A stretch of 64,000 nucleotides of DNA from Agaribacillus aureus (GTDB lineage: Bacteria; Bacteroidota; Bacteroidia; Cytophagales; Cyclobacteriaceae): positions 62,001-126,000 of the forward strand of contig JAUJEB010000015.1 of NCBI GenBank assembly GCA_030442055.1, written 5' to 3'. The notes beneath the pieces were generated by a model that worked only from the letters and a program-made list of their open reading frames with translations, had not been told where the DNA came from and did no database searches. Position 1 is the first letter of the stretch; each line of letters starts with the position of its first letter. Shown here one piece after another: positions 1-10,240 of the stretch. The position numbers and the translations under genes are program-made.

Positions 1-705
1 GTTGAGATTGGAGGATTAGTCAAGGATGGGAAGATTTACCTTGGAACTATGTATTCAAATGTTGGTACCTGGGATTCTTTTCCTGATTCTTTGATTACCT
101 GGAAATTGGATTATCCTTCGTTTACCAATCCCGAGATGATAGTCTCCACCGCCTCTTTGGGTACCGTCGCCGGTTTTACAGGCCCGAGCAGCCTGGTCGA
201 TGAGAAAGGGGATATTTATCAACAAAATATCAGAAGCAAGCACTGGTATAATATGGGGACCCGGGAAGAAATGCCAACGGTTTTTGTCAGAATACGGGAT
301 GGGGAATATGATGATTCTTATGTGTTTAATGTTTCGGAGAAATTTGGCGGAACTGTAAGTTTAATCGGCATTCAATATGTTGGAAATGGCATTGCATACG
401 GAAAACTGCTGGATGAGGACGCGACAAATGAATGGGGCGACGCCTGGGCCAATAATTATACGTCTATTGTCAAGATTGATCTTTACAATAAAACGATTAC
501 TAAACTAAACATTCCACAGGGACCATTTATTGCCATCAGAGAGGGTATTGTAGAAAACGGCAAACTATATCTTCCGATCAGCCCTGTCGGTCAAACGGCT
601 CATATTTATGAAATCACCATCGGCGGTGGAGCCGATGATTTTGTAAAAGGCGCCGAGCTGGACGGAAACAATGTGGTGGCCAACGCCATCTTTAAAAACG
701 AATAA
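1..705 (+). CDS. DUF4374-like protein, 3' part (5' end outside window)
   Basis: The reading frame is open from the first base, so this is the C-terminal 234 residues of a longer protein. It reads as a beta-propeller-like exported protein with repeated short strands and motifs such as KIDLYNKTITKL followed by NGKLYLPIS. DUF4374 proteins of Bacteroidota are predicted periplasmic or lipoprotein propellers that sit between a TonB-dependent siderophore receptor and a PepSY membrane protein. The PepSY gene follows immediately here, which supports the call. A role in iron or siderophore handling is inferred from that context. The family call rests on recalled similarity and synteny, not on a search. 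Confidence 0.6.
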   Translation, partial: VEIGGLVKDGKIYLGTMYSNVGTWDSFPDSLITWKLDYPSFTNPEMIVSTASLGTVAGFTGPSSLVDEKGDIYQQNIRSKHWYNMGTREEMPTVFVRIRDGEYDDSYVFNVSEKFGGTVSLIGIQYVGNGIAYGKLLDEDATNEWGDAWANNYTSIVKIDLYNKTITKLNIPQGPFIAIREGIVENGKLYLPISPVGQTAHIYEITIGGGADDFVKGAELDGNNVVANAIFKNE

Positions 706-712
706 TGCTGTT

Positions 713-1996
713 GTGACAAAAGCCAAAAAACAAGGTATTACTTTAAAAAAAGCTATTGGCAAAATACACCTCTGGCTCGGACTCGGTTCCGGGCTGGTGG
801 TGTTTATATTGGGTGTGACGGGGTGTATTTTGGTTTTTGAAGAGGAGATCAGGTTACTGAACGGCACTAGCCGTATTTATAAAACCGTAGAGGATAAGGG
901 GCTCTCTACCTTACCTCCCAGCCAGATTATGAAAAAGGCAAAAGAGGCTGTTCCATCTGAAAGGTCCATGGTCTATTCCATCTTTAAAAAACAGGAAAAT
1001 GCGGCAGTCATCACCTGGCATTACACTCCGGATCCCGACAATCCCAATGTGAGAGGCCAATACCTTGCCATCACCCAGGATCCATATACCGGAGAGATCT
1101 TAACCATAGAGGATTGGAACCATGATTTTTGGGGAACCATGTTTTACCTGCATACCAACTTATTGCTTCCCCCCGGCATAGGCAGTCCAATTACCAGCTA
1201 TGCCACACTTATTTTTGTAGTATTAATGATCACCGGTTTAGTGCTTTGGTACCCAAAAAGTAAAAAGGGATTCAGGCAACGTTTCACTGTTAAATGGACG
1301 GCCAGTCCAAAACGGCTCAACTATGACTTACACAACGTCTTTGGATTTTATATGACCTGGATGGCTATCTTCATTGCCATAACAGGTATGATCTTTGGCT
1401 TGAGCTGGTTCAGAAATGCTGTTTACTATACTACCTCAGGCGGAGAAACCCTGGACTTTTATAACGGGCCACAATCCAAGCCTCCTATCGATTCCTCCAC
1501 CATAGCCATATCCCGTCAGGACAATTTGGTTGATAGTTTGGTGGCGGCCACCCTTGCCAGGGAGAAAGATCTAACCGAATATTCCGTCAACTATCCGGAA
1601 AGAGAAGATGACATTATCAATGTTTCAGTATTTACAAAGCAAGGGAAAACCTATTTTCGACACAACGAATTTGCTTATGACCGGTATTCCGGCGAATTAC
1701 TATCCAGCGAATATTGGCAGGACCACAATGCCGGTGAACGGATCCTGCACCTGAATTATGCCATTCATCTGGGCCTGATCGGTGGTTTGCCCACAAAAAT
1801 CCTTGCTTTTCTGGTCAGTTTTATTGCTGCAAGTTTGCCAATCACCGGGTTTTACATTTGGTGGGGGCGCAAGAGAAAAGTCAAAGGTGAGAGCGCTACA
1901 TCGCGAAAAGCACTGACATCTGCAAATTACAAAAATGATCCCAAAGAGGTGGTTAAACCTATTTTTTCCATGAAACAGGACCCTAACAATCCTTAA
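713..1996 (+). CDS. PepSY-associated TM helix domain protein
   Basis: This is a four-helix inner-membrane protein with PepSY domains. Hydrophobic segments lie near residues 20-40 (after KIHLWLG), 165-185, 215-245 and 360-390, and conserved histidines occur in HLWLG, FYLHTN, YDLHNVFGF and HLNYAIHLG. Such proteins accompany TonB-dependent siderophore receptors and are thought to act in iron-siderophore reduction or uptake. I prefer the GTG at 713 because it gives MTKAKKQG directly ahead of the first helix and starts just after the upstream stop codon. The ATG at 671 would overlap the DUF4374 gene by 35 bp and add an unconvincing N-terminus. It is probably co-transcribed with the upstream gene. 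Confidence 0.85.
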   Translation: MTKAKKQGITLKKAIGKIHLWLGLGSGLVVFILGVTGCILVFEEEIRLLNGTSRIYKTVEDKGLSTLPPSQIMKKAKEAVPSERSMVYSIFKKQENAAVITWHYTPDPDNPNVRGQYLAITQDPYTGEILTIEDWNHDFWGTMFYLHTNLLLPPGIGSPITSYATLIFVVLMITGLVLWYPKSKKGFRQRFTVKWTASPKRLNYDLHNVFGFYMTWMAIFIAITGMIFGLSWFRNAVYYTTSGGETLDFYNGPQSKPPIDSSTIAISRQDNLVDSLVAATLAREKDLTEYSVNYPEREDDIINVSVFTKQGKTYFRHNEFAYDRYSGELLSSEYWQDHNAGERILHLNYAIHLGLIGGLPTKILAFLVSFIAASLPITGFYIWWGRKRKVKGESATSRKALTSANYKNDPKEVVKPIFSMKQDPNNP

Positions 1997-2086
1997 TGGC
2001 ATAAGGACTATGAACTTACCCCGGGATGAATCTTATTCAAAGTTAAAGGCCTGATTAATTTGTTCTCCGCAGACTCAAAGTCATGC

Positions 2087-2695
2087 TCACCTATGCATCG
2101 CAATAATTTCGGTGGGTGAGTGATAATTGGTCAAAACCTTGGGCCTGTTTCTTTGCAGGAGTTTGCAAAAGACCATTTCCCATGCGCCTTTCACAAATTC
2201 ATTCCTTTTGGTCAAAAATACATAGGAGTTTAATGCATTCACCACATCACTTCTAAACAAAGTGGATACTTTAGGCAAACCATACAAGTAGGCCAACCCT
2301 TTCGATTGGGTGCCATAAAGGATGATCGGATTTTTTTCACGGCTGATCTGATAAGCCATTTTAAGCCATATCAGGATATTTACCATCTTTTTTTTACGGA
2401 TCCTTCTCTCCATCCAAAAGCAGCAAACTTCCGTATACAAGCTCAGATCAGATAATTCCGAATATACCTCCCGGCGATTTCCCGGGGCAATAAATAATTC
2501 AATGGTTCTTAACCGCTCGGTTGAGGTCGAAAGCATAAAACCCCCAACTAATTCTTTATTTTGATAAAATCCGTATACGCGGGATTTCTTCAGATAATCA
2601 TTGGGAATTTCCAAACCTGCCAGGGACTCATACCTGGCTTTAAATGTATCAGTTTCCTTTCCCTGCATCAATTTCATTACTGGCAATGCTATCAT
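2087..2695 (-). CDS. GNAT-like hypothetical protein
   Basis: This 202-residue soluble protein converges with the PepSY gene. The stretch RVYGFYQNKELVGGFMLS looks like the beta4 strand pattern of a GNAT acyltransferase. The later part (YGTQSKGLAYLYGLPK) could be the acceptor-side half of such a fold. No A/V-type acetyl-CoA loop (Q/R-x-x-G-x-G/A) is obvious, so activity is unproven. It appears to be monocistronic. An N-acyltransferase-like function is only a guess from the strand pattern. Confidence 0.5.
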   Translation of the reverse strand: MIALPVMKLMQGKETDTFKARYESLAGLEIPNDYLKKSRVYGFYQNKELVGGFMLSTSTERLRTIELFIAPGNRREVYSELSDLSLYTEVCCFWMERRIRKKKMVNILIWLKMAYQISREKNPIILYGTQSKGLAYLYGLPKVSTLFRSDVVNALNSYVFLTKRNEFVKGAWEMVFCKLLQRNRPKVLTNYHSPTEIIAMHR

Positions 2696-3423
2696 AGTTT
2701 AAAAAATGACTTGATTTCAAAAAATAATTCGCTTGTATAGTCAGGCTTTGCGGGAGTGTTTTTACAGCAATTTTGAGATGTGGCAATTACTTAACCGGTC
2801 GCCGGCTCAGGTAATTATTGCCCGCAACGGTCGATAAAAATAGACATCCGGATTCAGGGGAAAAGTTCATCCAGCTAAAAATGCAAACATAACCTGGCAT
2901 TAGTCTTTTTCAAAAAAAAGAACATGGACATTTTCATGGACAATGGCTTCCAAACACCAAATCACCTCGCTTTTAATGCGCAAAAGCTTACAATAAACAG
3001 CTATTTCAGTACCGGTCATGGTCTGTCCTTTCATCCTAATAAAGGGGGTATATAGTTATGAGGGGTGTATATTGATGTTAATACCGGTGGTGAAATAATT
3101 ACCACTTCATTTTCCCCGGCATTATCCCTAGCTTAAGATTCCATATTAGGCTAAAATCCGGCTCCCATGACCGGGGTCAAAACCGACTTTTTAAAACATA
3201 ATGCTTTATGCGTAAACAGTTCCCAAATACCGGCAATCAAAATGGACTATAGACCAATACCCTGCCGTAATCGGGTAAAACAGCATAAATATCTGAGGAA
3301 GCATGTAAACGCGGGATCGGTTATACCTATAATCTACAACTATGTCCTTGAGCAGTCAAAGATATGGTTACAAGGCAACGAAACATTTTTTTAATCATTA
3401 TAAACCTACTGAATATTGATAAC
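2696..3423. other. intergenic region between divergent genes
   Basis: About 730 bases separate the GNAT-like gene (minus) and the agarase (plus). The stretch should hold both promoters and any carbohydrate-responsive operator. I saw only a weak 5-bp inverted repeat (GTGGT/ACCAC, about 3087-3105) and no convincing gene. A 75-codon frame at 3167-3394 has no recognisable features. Confidence 0.4.
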
Positions 3424-6400
3424 ATGACTACGACCAAATCATTAGCTATCACGCTAGTACTACTATTACTTTGCTCACCGTTACTTTCCCAGACTGTGAC
3501 CATTAATCACACAGTCCAGCGGTATCTGGGCAATGTTTCGCAACTTGACAGGCCTACTTATTTCACCATTCACGCGGCGGGGTCTGATGCCGATCTCCTA
3601 ACCTTTCACACGGATTTTAACACTTATCCAGGCAGGGGATTTTGGGGACCGTTTTCTGTGGCTAAAAATGAAACCGGAAGCGTCGGCACCTACCCTCCCC
3701 TGGCTGGAGGAAATGGTGTGGTAAGGGGTGTTGTGCGAGGTGTTCAAACAGAGCATCCCCGCAATGCATTTGTAGACGGGATCAACACAGTGGCCGCGGG
3801 AGCCTGGGCCGCGGATTATTATATGAACCGGGTAGATAACAACAGCAGACCCGAATTTTTTGAGCCTATGAATGAGCCGTTTGTACACGCTAAAGATTTT
3901 TACAGCGGTGGGTGGGATCCCTCGGAACAAGCGCGTATAAAACTTCAAATGGCTGAGTTTTTTAATGAAATTGGCAAAAAAATCCATGCTACCCCTGAAC
4001 TGGCCAACATGAAAGTAATCGGCTACTCCGCCGCCTGGGCCTCGCTGGAGATTGACAACTTCAATCATTTTAATCAAAATCAAAAAATGTTTATGGACGT
4101 TGCCGGCGCCAACATGGATGCATTTGCTACCCACTTATACGACGGTGTCAACGTAACAGGACAAGACAACAAGCGGTCAGGGAGTAATTCAGACGCCATC
4201 CTGGATCTGATAGAAACTTACAGTTTTACAAAATGGGGATTGGTAAAGCCTCACGCCATCACGGAGTACGGCGCCATTGAGCAGGGATATGGAGATAATT
4301 ACAGCGATTTAGCCAGCATTCAATCGGTAAGATCCCAGAACCACCTGATCTTTGGTTTGCTGGAACGTGAGGATCGTATGGCTATTTCCATCCCCTTTAA
4401 CACCGGTAAAGCAACCTGGCACATTACCGCCGCCAACAACTATCAACCTTATGGAGCCGCCACCTGGAAGCCCACCAACATCGGACAACCCAACCCCACA
4501 GGATGGGTATATACGCCGAGAATTGAATTTTACAAACTCTGGAAAGAAGTGAGAGGCAAGCGGGTTGAAATACAAACAGACAATCCCGATGTTCAAATAC
4601 AGGCATTTGTTGACGGCGCCAAATTATTCGTGGCTGTAAATAATTTGGACGACAATACGAAAAATGTAAGCTTAAATTTGGTTTCCGGACTTTCGGGCCT
4701 GCAAAATGTGAGAATTAAAACCATCAAAATCTATCCTAATTCTCCCTACGTTTACAGTGACAACACGCAGACCACGGCACCCTCCAGCATCTCGCTTATT
4801 GCCGGCGAGACAGCCATATTGGAATATACTTTTAGCAATAACATTAACTTTTCCAATGCCATCAGGAGCAAGAATTACTACACAAGCAAACACCTGCAGG
4901 CCATCACCGCAAATAGCGCTATCTCATTTAATTTTAACAATGTCGACATCGGAACAGGGTATGCAAAGCTGAAGATGACGATAGGAAGGAAACACAACGT
5001 TTCCAAGACGCCGGTTGTAACCGTAAACGGGACTGCGGTACCGGTACCAACAAATATCAAAGGATACGACCAGGCCAATCGCGACGATTTTTTTGGAACT
5101 ATCGACATTCCCGTTCCAATGAATCTAATACAGGCCAACAATACAGTTACCTTTACTTTTCCCGACAACGGCGGGCACCTGGCTTCGGTTATTTTAAACG
5201 TCGAAAAATATGACACCCCGGTCGGCACTTCACAGGCGCCTTATGGTGGCACCGCCCGAGCCATTCCAGGCACCATCGAAGGTGAACACTATGATACCGG
5301 CGGCGAAGGTATTGCCTTTCACGATACCTCAGCCGGCAATAGTGGCGGCAACGTATTCAGAGGCGATGAAGCCGTAGATATAGGAAATGGGGACGGTGGT
5401 GCCGTTATTGGTTGGACCGCGGCCGGAGAATGGGTAGAATATACCGTAAATACTATCGCCGGTACCTATGACATTGAGGCGCGGGTATCCTCGCCGCACG
5501 ACAACAAAAGAATTGTAGCTAAGCTGGATGGCGTTACCTTAGGTACCTTTACATTGCCTAATACCGGCGCATGGGGCACTTATCAGACGACTACTTTAAA
5601 TAACATAGCCCTGACAGGAGGAAACGGAAAAATTTTACGCCTGGAATTTCCCGACGGTGGCTTGAACCTCAATTGGGTGAAATTCACAGCAGTGACCCCA
5701 GCCAACGAGGCGTTTAGTTTCACCACCCGTCCTACTACACTACCCAGTCAGGCATCTTATGATATAAATGTTACATACGAGGCCGCTCAAAGCAGGGACC
5801 TTGTTGTGGAATTCTGGTCTTCCACAGGCTGGGAGGCTCAAAGTGTAAAAACCGTCACCGCCGGGGCCGGTACAGAAACAGTTACCGTTAATTTAAGCAG
5901 TGCACCAGTCGCCAGTCCCGGCTATATTTTAAAAGGTAGCCTCAGACCTGTCGGAGCCGATTGGACCCAAAACATTAAAACTGACCAAATAAACAACATT
6001 ACCGTAACTGCCCCCGCAAATCAAACACCTTATGGGGGCACGGCCTGGTCGTTACCTGGCGTTGTTGAGGCGGAAAACTATGACAACGGAGGACAGGGTG
6101 TCGCTTACAATGATACCGATGCCGCCAACAATGGCGGACAATACCGAACTGATGGCGTAGATATCCAAACAACCGGAGATACGGAAGGAACCTATAATGT
6201 CGGATGGATGGCAGCGTCGGAGTGGCTCGAATATACGGTCAATGTCACCGTTGCCCAGGATTATGACTTTTTCCCCAGAGTGGCCTCTCCGGTCGGCACC
6301 GGAAAGCTAAAAATCCTGGTGGATGGTATTGACCAAACCGGCGAGCTTGCTGTTCCAAATACAGGGGGCTATCAAACGTATCAAGTAATGCATGTTCGAA

Positions 6401-6792
6401 ACATTAACCTGACCACGGGAACCCATATTGTGAGAATTGAGGTGGTCAGCGGTGACTTTAATTTGAACAGATGGGCAGCATGGGCAGCACAATTTCCAAG
6501 CGCGCGGATCGCCAAGGATCCAGTTGAAAACCCTATTGAAACGCTTAAAAACAGTAGTGTCATCAACTTTTATCCCAACCCCCTATCAGTAGAAAATCTG
6601 ACCATCGATTTGGGTAATAAAGCGTTGTCACTTATCCAGGTTTATACTTTGCAGGGCAAAAAGATTTTTGAACAGCAGACGAAAAAGAATTCACTGATTA
6701 TTGACCGTAACGTTTTCAATACCAGTGGTGTATATGTAATAAAACTAAGTAATGGTGACCATGTCATCAGAAGAAAGCTAATGGTGCATTAA
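3424..6792 (+). CDS. GH86 beta-agarase/beta-porphyranase with two CBM6 and T9SS tail
   Basis: This secreted galactan hydrolase has 1,122 residues. The start at 3424 (MTTTKSLAIT) leads straight into a signal peptide ending near LLSQ. The catalytic TIM-barrel spans roughly residues 25-400. The acid/base is probably Glu151 in EPMNEPF and the nucleophile Glu281 in AITEYG, as expected for GH86 and clan A enzymes. A beta-sandwich region follows, then a CBM6 (about 606-756), an Ig-like linker domain (about 760-865), a second CBM6 (about 870-1016) and a type A T9SS sorting domain (about 1046-1122, starting NFYPNPL). It probably cleaves agar or porphyran outside the cell. No sulfatase, SusCD or other agarolytic gene is adjacent, so it stands alone. 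GH86 is favoured over GH16 or GH50 by the MNEP and TEYG motifs. Confidence 0.88.
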   Translation: MTTTKSLAITLVLLLLCSPLLSQTVTINHTVQRYLGNVSQLDRPTYFTIHAAGSDADLLTFHTDFNTYPGRGFWGPFSVAKNETGSVGTYPPLAGGNGVVRGVVRGVQTEHPRNAFVDGINTVAAGAWAADYYMNRVDNNSRPEFFEPMNEPFVHAKDFYSGGWDPSEQARIKLQMAEFFNEIGKKIHATPELANMKVIGYSAAWASLEIDNFNHFNQNQKMFMDVAGANMDAFATHLYDGVNVTGQDNKRSGSNSDAILDLIETYSFTKWGLVKPHAITEYGAIEQGYGDNYSDLASIQSVRSQNHLIFGLLEREDRMAISIPFNTGKATWHITAANNYQPYGAATWKPTNIGQPNPTGWVYTPRIEFYKLWKEVRGKRVEIQTDNPDVQIQAFVDGAKLFVAVNNLDDNTKNVSLNLVSGLSGLQNVRIKTIKIYPNSPYVYSDNTQTTAPSSISLIAGETAILEYTFSNNINFSNAIRSKNYYTSKHLQAITANSAISFNFNNVDIGTGYAKLKMTIGRKHNVSKTPVVTVNGTAVPVPTNIKGYDQANRDDFFGTIDIPVPMNLIQANNTVTFTFPDNGGHLASVILNVEKYDTPVGTSQAPYGGTARAIPGTIEGEHYDTGGEGIAFHDTSAGNSGGNVFRGDEAVDIGNGDGGAVIGWTAAGEWVEYTVNTIAGTYDIEARVSSPHDNKRIVAKLDGVTLGTFTLPNTGAWGTYQTTTLNNIALTGGNGKILRLEFPDGGLNLNWVKFTAVTPANEAFSFTTRPTTLPSQASYDINVTYEAAQSRDLVVEFWSSTGWEAQSVKTVTAGAGTETVTVNLSSAPVASPGYILKGSLRPVGADWTQNIKTDQINNITVTAPANQTPYGGTAWSLPGVVEAENYDNGGQGVAYNDTDAANNGGQYRTDGVDIQTTGDTEGTYNVGWMAASEWLEYTVNVTVAQDYDFFPRVASPVGTGKLKILVDGIDQTGELAVPNTGGYQTYQVMHVRNINLTTGTHIVRIEVVSGDFNLNRWAAWAAQFPSARIAKDPVENPIETLKNSSVINFYPNPLSVENLTIDLGNKALSLIQVYTLQGKKIFEQQTKKNSLIIDRNVFNTSGVYVIKLSNGDHVIRRKLMVH

Positions 6793-6855
6793 GCGCTGGT
6801 ATCACTGAAAAAAGTTTATTGAAAGCAGCAAACTAAAAAGTGCAATAGATAATCA

Positions 6856-6899
6856 AGGTCTATTTTTCAGCAGGTTTGAGCTTGTTGAAAAATAGACCT
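6856..6899. terminator. bidirectional terminator
   Basis: A perfect 14-bp inverted repeat (AGGTCTATTTTTCA at 6856-6869, TGAAAAATAGACCT at 6886-6899) with a 16-base spacer sits between the convergent agarase and molybdopterin oxidoreductase genes. The T- and A-rich segments in the arms let it serve either strand. Confidence 0.8.
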
Positions 6900-6905
6900 G
6901 TTTAT

Positions 6906-9206
6906 TCAGGCCTTATGTATGGTTACTATAATAGATTTTGAGGCAGGTGTATGGCTGTGATCTGCAAAATTATCTACCGGTACAAGCACATTGGCTTCAG
7001 GAAAATAGGTAGCCACGCACTGTGGTGGAATTTCGTAAGGCACCACTAAAAATTGCTCCGCCACCCTTTCAACATTATTAAAGCAACTCTTAATGTTGAC
7101 TACGTCATTGGCCACTACTCCGGTATCGCGCATATCATCCGGATTCATCAAAATCACCCTTCTTTCGTTGTAAATGCCTCTATAGCGATCATTCAAGCCA
7201 TAAATGGTAGTATTAAACTGATCATGACTGCGAATGGTCATCATGATAAATTCACCGGCCTTCAAATCGTGGCTGGCTAATCGGTTGATAGTAAAATTTG
7301 CCTTGCCGGTGATGGTTTTAAAGACACCTTCCCTGGCGCCATTTGGCAGGTAAAACCCACCTGGATTCCTCACGCGAACATTATAATCTTCAAACCCCGG
7401 AATGACTTTCTCTATGTAATCCCGGATGTTATCATAGTTTTCTACCATCTGATCCCAATCAATGGGGCTATTGCCAATTAATGCTTTGCCTAATTCCGCA
7501 ACAATTTTGGGCTCACTTAACAAGTCTGGAGAGGCCGGCGGCTTGTTGCCCGTCGACTGATGTACGACTCCGGTAGAATTTTCAACGGTTACAAATTGGG
7601 TTACCCCATTTTGCCGGTCGCGTTCCGTTCTGCCAAGGCAAGGCAATATCAGGGCAGTTTTGCCTGTTACCAGGTGACTGCGATTTAATTTAGTTGAGAC
7701 CTGTACGGTAAGATCACAGTTTTGCAAGGCTTTGGCCGTATAGGCGGTATCGGGAGATGCTGACAAAAAGTTGCCTCCCAGGCCGATAAATACTTTTGCC
7801 CCGCCACCGGCCATAGCGCCGATAGCTTCCACGGTATCCATACCATGTTCTCTGGGAGGGTCAAAGCCAAATACTTTTTGCAGGTTGTCCAGAAATGCCT
7901 TTTTAGGTTTTTCCCAGATTCCCATAGTACGGTCACCCTGCACGTTACTGTGCCCCCGCACAGGACAGGTTCCTGCCCCGGGTTTGCCAATACTTCCTTT
8001 TATTAGTAAAAGATTAACGATCTCCCTGATATTGTCGACAGCATTTTTATGCTGCGTCAACCCCATGGCCCAGCAAAAGATAATGTTCTTTTTTTCTTTC
8101 AGAAGAGTCACGGCCTCCATTACTTTATCTTCCGGCACACCTGATTGTTTGATCAGTGAGGGCACGTCATAACTTTTAAGATCATCCAGCAAAGTTTCGA
8201 ATCCGTGGGTATTGGCCTTTATAAATTCGTGATCCAATATCTTTCCTCCACTTTTCTGATCCGCCTCAATCAACAGCTTAAGCATAGCTTTTATCAAGGC
8301 TACATCACCATTAATTTTTATTGGCAAAAATAAATCGGTAATAGCGGTTGCACTCCCCAACATATCGGTCAGATGTTGGGGATGTTTAAATTTTACCAAA
8401 CCTGTTTCTCGCAAGGGATTGATCGTGACAATCTTTGCTCCCTCTTTTTTAGCTTTTTGCAAGGCAGTGAGCATGCGAGGATGGTTAGTACCCGGGTTTT
8501 GTCCCGAAATAATGATTAAATCAGCCTTGTAAAAATCATCCAGTTTTACGGATCCTTTACCGATACCCACCGTCTCGGAAAGGGCCACGCCGCTGGACTC
8601 ATGGCACATATTGGAGCAATCCGGTAAATTGTTCGTGCCAAATTTTCTTACTAGTAACTGGTAAAGGAAGGCGGCCTCATTGCTGGTGCGTCCCGAAGTA
8701 TAAAAAACCGCCTCATCGGGCGTGTTAAGTTTGTTTAAAGAATGCGCAATTAACTGAAAAGCATCGGGCCAGGAAATCGGCTCATAGTGCTGCTGTCCGG
8801 GCTTCAGCACCATTGGATGGGTCAGTCGGCCGCTTTTTCCCAGCCAATAGTCCGATTTACTTCCCAATTGATCGATGGTGTATTTTTTAAAGAATGCGGG
8901 ATCTACCTTCCGGGTGGTGGCTTCTTCGGCAACGGCTTTGGCGCCATTTTCACAAAACTCTCCTAACCCCGAACGTTCGTGGTCGGGGTCCGGCCAGGCA
9001 CATCCGGGACAGTCATATCCGTTCATCTGGTTTACAGAGAGCATGGATTTTGTTCCTTGCTTCAGGCCTACCTCTCCAATGATATGTTTGATAGAACTGA
9101 CAATAGCCGGGAGACCGCCTGCAGTATCTTTTGGTTTGCTGGTTTTTAAACCGGTAAATTCCGTGGGTGTTTGGAAGTTCTCTGCACTTTGTTCTTCTTT
9201 ACTCAT
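6906..9206 (-). CDS. FdhF/YdeP family molybdopterin oxidoreductase
   Basis: This 766-residue protein resembles the formate dehydrogenase alpha-like YdeP/TIGR01701 family of bis-MGD enzymes. The N-terminal iron-sulfur region carries Cys66-x2-Cys69 (DCPGCAWPD) and Cys85 (GEFCENG). The cofactor-binding core includes NMCHESSGVALSETVG and a GQNPGTNHPRM stretch. The C-terminal MopB-binding domain has TIRSHDQFNTTIYG. There is no Tat signal, so the enzyme should be cytoplasmic. The physiological substrate of this family is not settled; E. coli YdeP is linked to acid resistance. fdhD lies 42 bp upstream in the same orientation, the expected maturation partner, which suggests one operon. Confidence 0.9.
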   Translation of the reverse strand: MSKEEQSAENFQTPTEFTGLKTSKPKDTAGGLPAIVSSIKHIIGEVGLKQGTKSMLSVNQMNGYDCPGCAWPDPDHERSGLGEFCENGAKAVAEEATTRKVDPAFFKKYTIDQLGSKSDYWLGKSGRLTHPMVLKPGQQHYEPISWPDAFQLIAHSLNKLNTPDEAVFYTSGRTSNEAAFLYQLLVRKFGTNNLPDCSNMCHESSGVALSETVGIGKGSVKLDDFYKADLIIISGQNPGTNHPRMLTALQKAKKEGAKIVTINPLRETGLVKFKHPQHLTDMLGSATAITDLFLPIKINGDVALIKAMLKLLIEADQKSGGKILDHEFIKANTHGFETLLDDLKSYDVPSLIKQSGVPEDKVMEAVTLLKEKKNIIFCWAMGLTQHKNAVDNIREIVNLLLIKGSIGKPGAGTCPVRGHSNVQGDRTMGIWEKPKKAFLDNLQKVFGFDPPREHGMDTVEAIGAMAGGGAKVFIGLGGNFLSASPDTAYTAKALQNCDLTVQVSTKLNRSHLVTGKTALILPCLGRTERDRQNGVTQFVTVENSTGVVHQSTGNKPPASPDLLSEPKIVAELGKALIGNSPIDWDQMVENYDNIRDYIEKVIPGFEDYNVRVRNPGGFYLPNGAREGVFKTITGKANFTINRLASHDLKAGEFIMMTIRSHDQFNTTIYGLNDRYRGIYNERRVILMNPDDMRDTGVVANDVVNIKSCFNNVERVAEQFLVVPYEIPPQCVATYFPEANVLVPVDNFADHSHTPASKSIIVTIHKA

Positions 9207-9248
9207 AAATCTGCCTGGCTTTTATCTCTTCTTTTCAGCCAGTACAAT

Positions 9249-10100
9249 TTACAATAATATTCTGTGCTTTCCAGTGTAAATATTAAAACGGTCCTTTTTC
9301 ACAAAGCCCACCAGGGTGATGTCAAAGGCCTCGGCAGTTTTTACCGCCAGACTGGATGGCGCGCCGATGGCGACCACTGTGTTAATCCCGGCTACAATTG
9401 ATTTTTGTATCAGCTCAAATCCCAGCCGGCCGCTTACTACTAATATATCATTCTCCAAAGCTGCCTGTTTTTCAAACAGCCTGACACCAATCAACTTATC
9501 CAGGGCATTATGCCTGCCGATGTCCTCCCGCAGCACTTTTAGCTTTCCACCAAGATCAAATAAAGCTGCCGCATGTAGTCCACCCGTATATCCAAAGACC
9601 AACTGCCGATGTTGCAACTTTTCGGGTAGATTATATATGACGGATTGTGGTATCTTGACGAGGGTTTCTGCGTTTTTTTTGTCTACGACGAAATCCAATG
9701 CCTCTATGGAAGCCTTTCCACAAACACCGCAACTCGAAGTAGTATAAAAATGCCTTTCGATTTTTTTCAGATCAAAGGTAACACCAGCCCGCAGTTGAAC
9801 GATCACTACATTTCCCTGTTCTTCCTCACTTTTCACTTGCAGGCAATGATATATCTTCTCGATATCGGTATAGGCGCAAATTATATTTTCGCAAAATAAA
9901 AATCCTGTTACCAGCTCGAGATCATTGCCGGGTGTCCGCATGGTCACCGCCAGACGCTTTTCCAGCATCTGCCGACCTTGATAATACTTTAACCTGATCT
10001 CCAGCGGCTCCTCCACAGCCAGCAGGTCGTCTTGTTGCACAAGATTTTCCTTGTCGACTTTCTGAATGGATTTCCGGACTACTTTTGTGGCGCTCATCAC
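9249..10100 (-). CDS. fdhD: formate dehydrogenase accessory sulfurtransferase FdhD
   Basis: FdhD takes sulfur from a cysteine desulfurase and delivers it to the molybdenum cofactor of FdhF-type enzymes. This 283-residue protein carries the family CxxC motif in SSCGVCGKAS near residues 124-127, and the C-terminal EDIGRHNALDKLIG and VSGRLGFELIQK blocks are typical. It precedes the YdeP-type oxidoreductase in the same operon, which is its likely client. Translation may begin at Met1 or Met2, which are adjacent codons. Confidence 0.95.
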   Translation of the reverse strand: MMSATKVVRKSIQKVDKENLVQQDDLLAVEEPLEIRLKYYQGRQMLEKRLAVTMRTPGNDLELVTGFLFCENIICAYTDIEKIYHCLQVKSEEEQGNVVIVQLRAGVTFDLKKIERHFYTTSSCGVCGKASIEALDFVVDKKNAETLVKIPQSVIYNLPEKLQHRQLVFGYTGGLHAAALFDLGGKLKVLREDIGRHNALDKLIGVRLFEKQAALENDILVVSGRLGFELIQKSIVAGINTVVAIGAPSSLAVKTAEAFDITLVGFVKKDRFNIYTGKHRILL

Positions 10101-10174
10101 CTATTACCTGAAAATTACAACTGACTAAACAATACTGTAAATTACCGAAAAATAAAATGCCAGTAAAGCCTGTA

Positions 10175-10240
10175 CTACTCATTGAAAACAACTCCGCACT
10201 GCTGTGCCTGAAAAAATTGCAGTCACAGCCGGCGGAGTTG
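10175..10240 (-). terminator. terminator of the S74/T9SS gene
   Basis: Nested inverted repeats form a long stem: CAACTCCGC (10189-10197) pairs with GCGGAGTTG (10232-10240), and inside it GCTGTG (10201-10206) pairs with CACAGC (10224-10229). Read on the minus strand the stem is followed by TTTTC, fitting an intrinsic terminator downstream of the gene ending at 10373. It also lies in the leader of fdhD, so a role there cannot be excluded. Confidence 0.6.

Noticed and set aside
3167-3394. 75-codon frame upstream of the agarase
   Set aside because: No recognisable features, and it overlaps the likely promoter and leader region.
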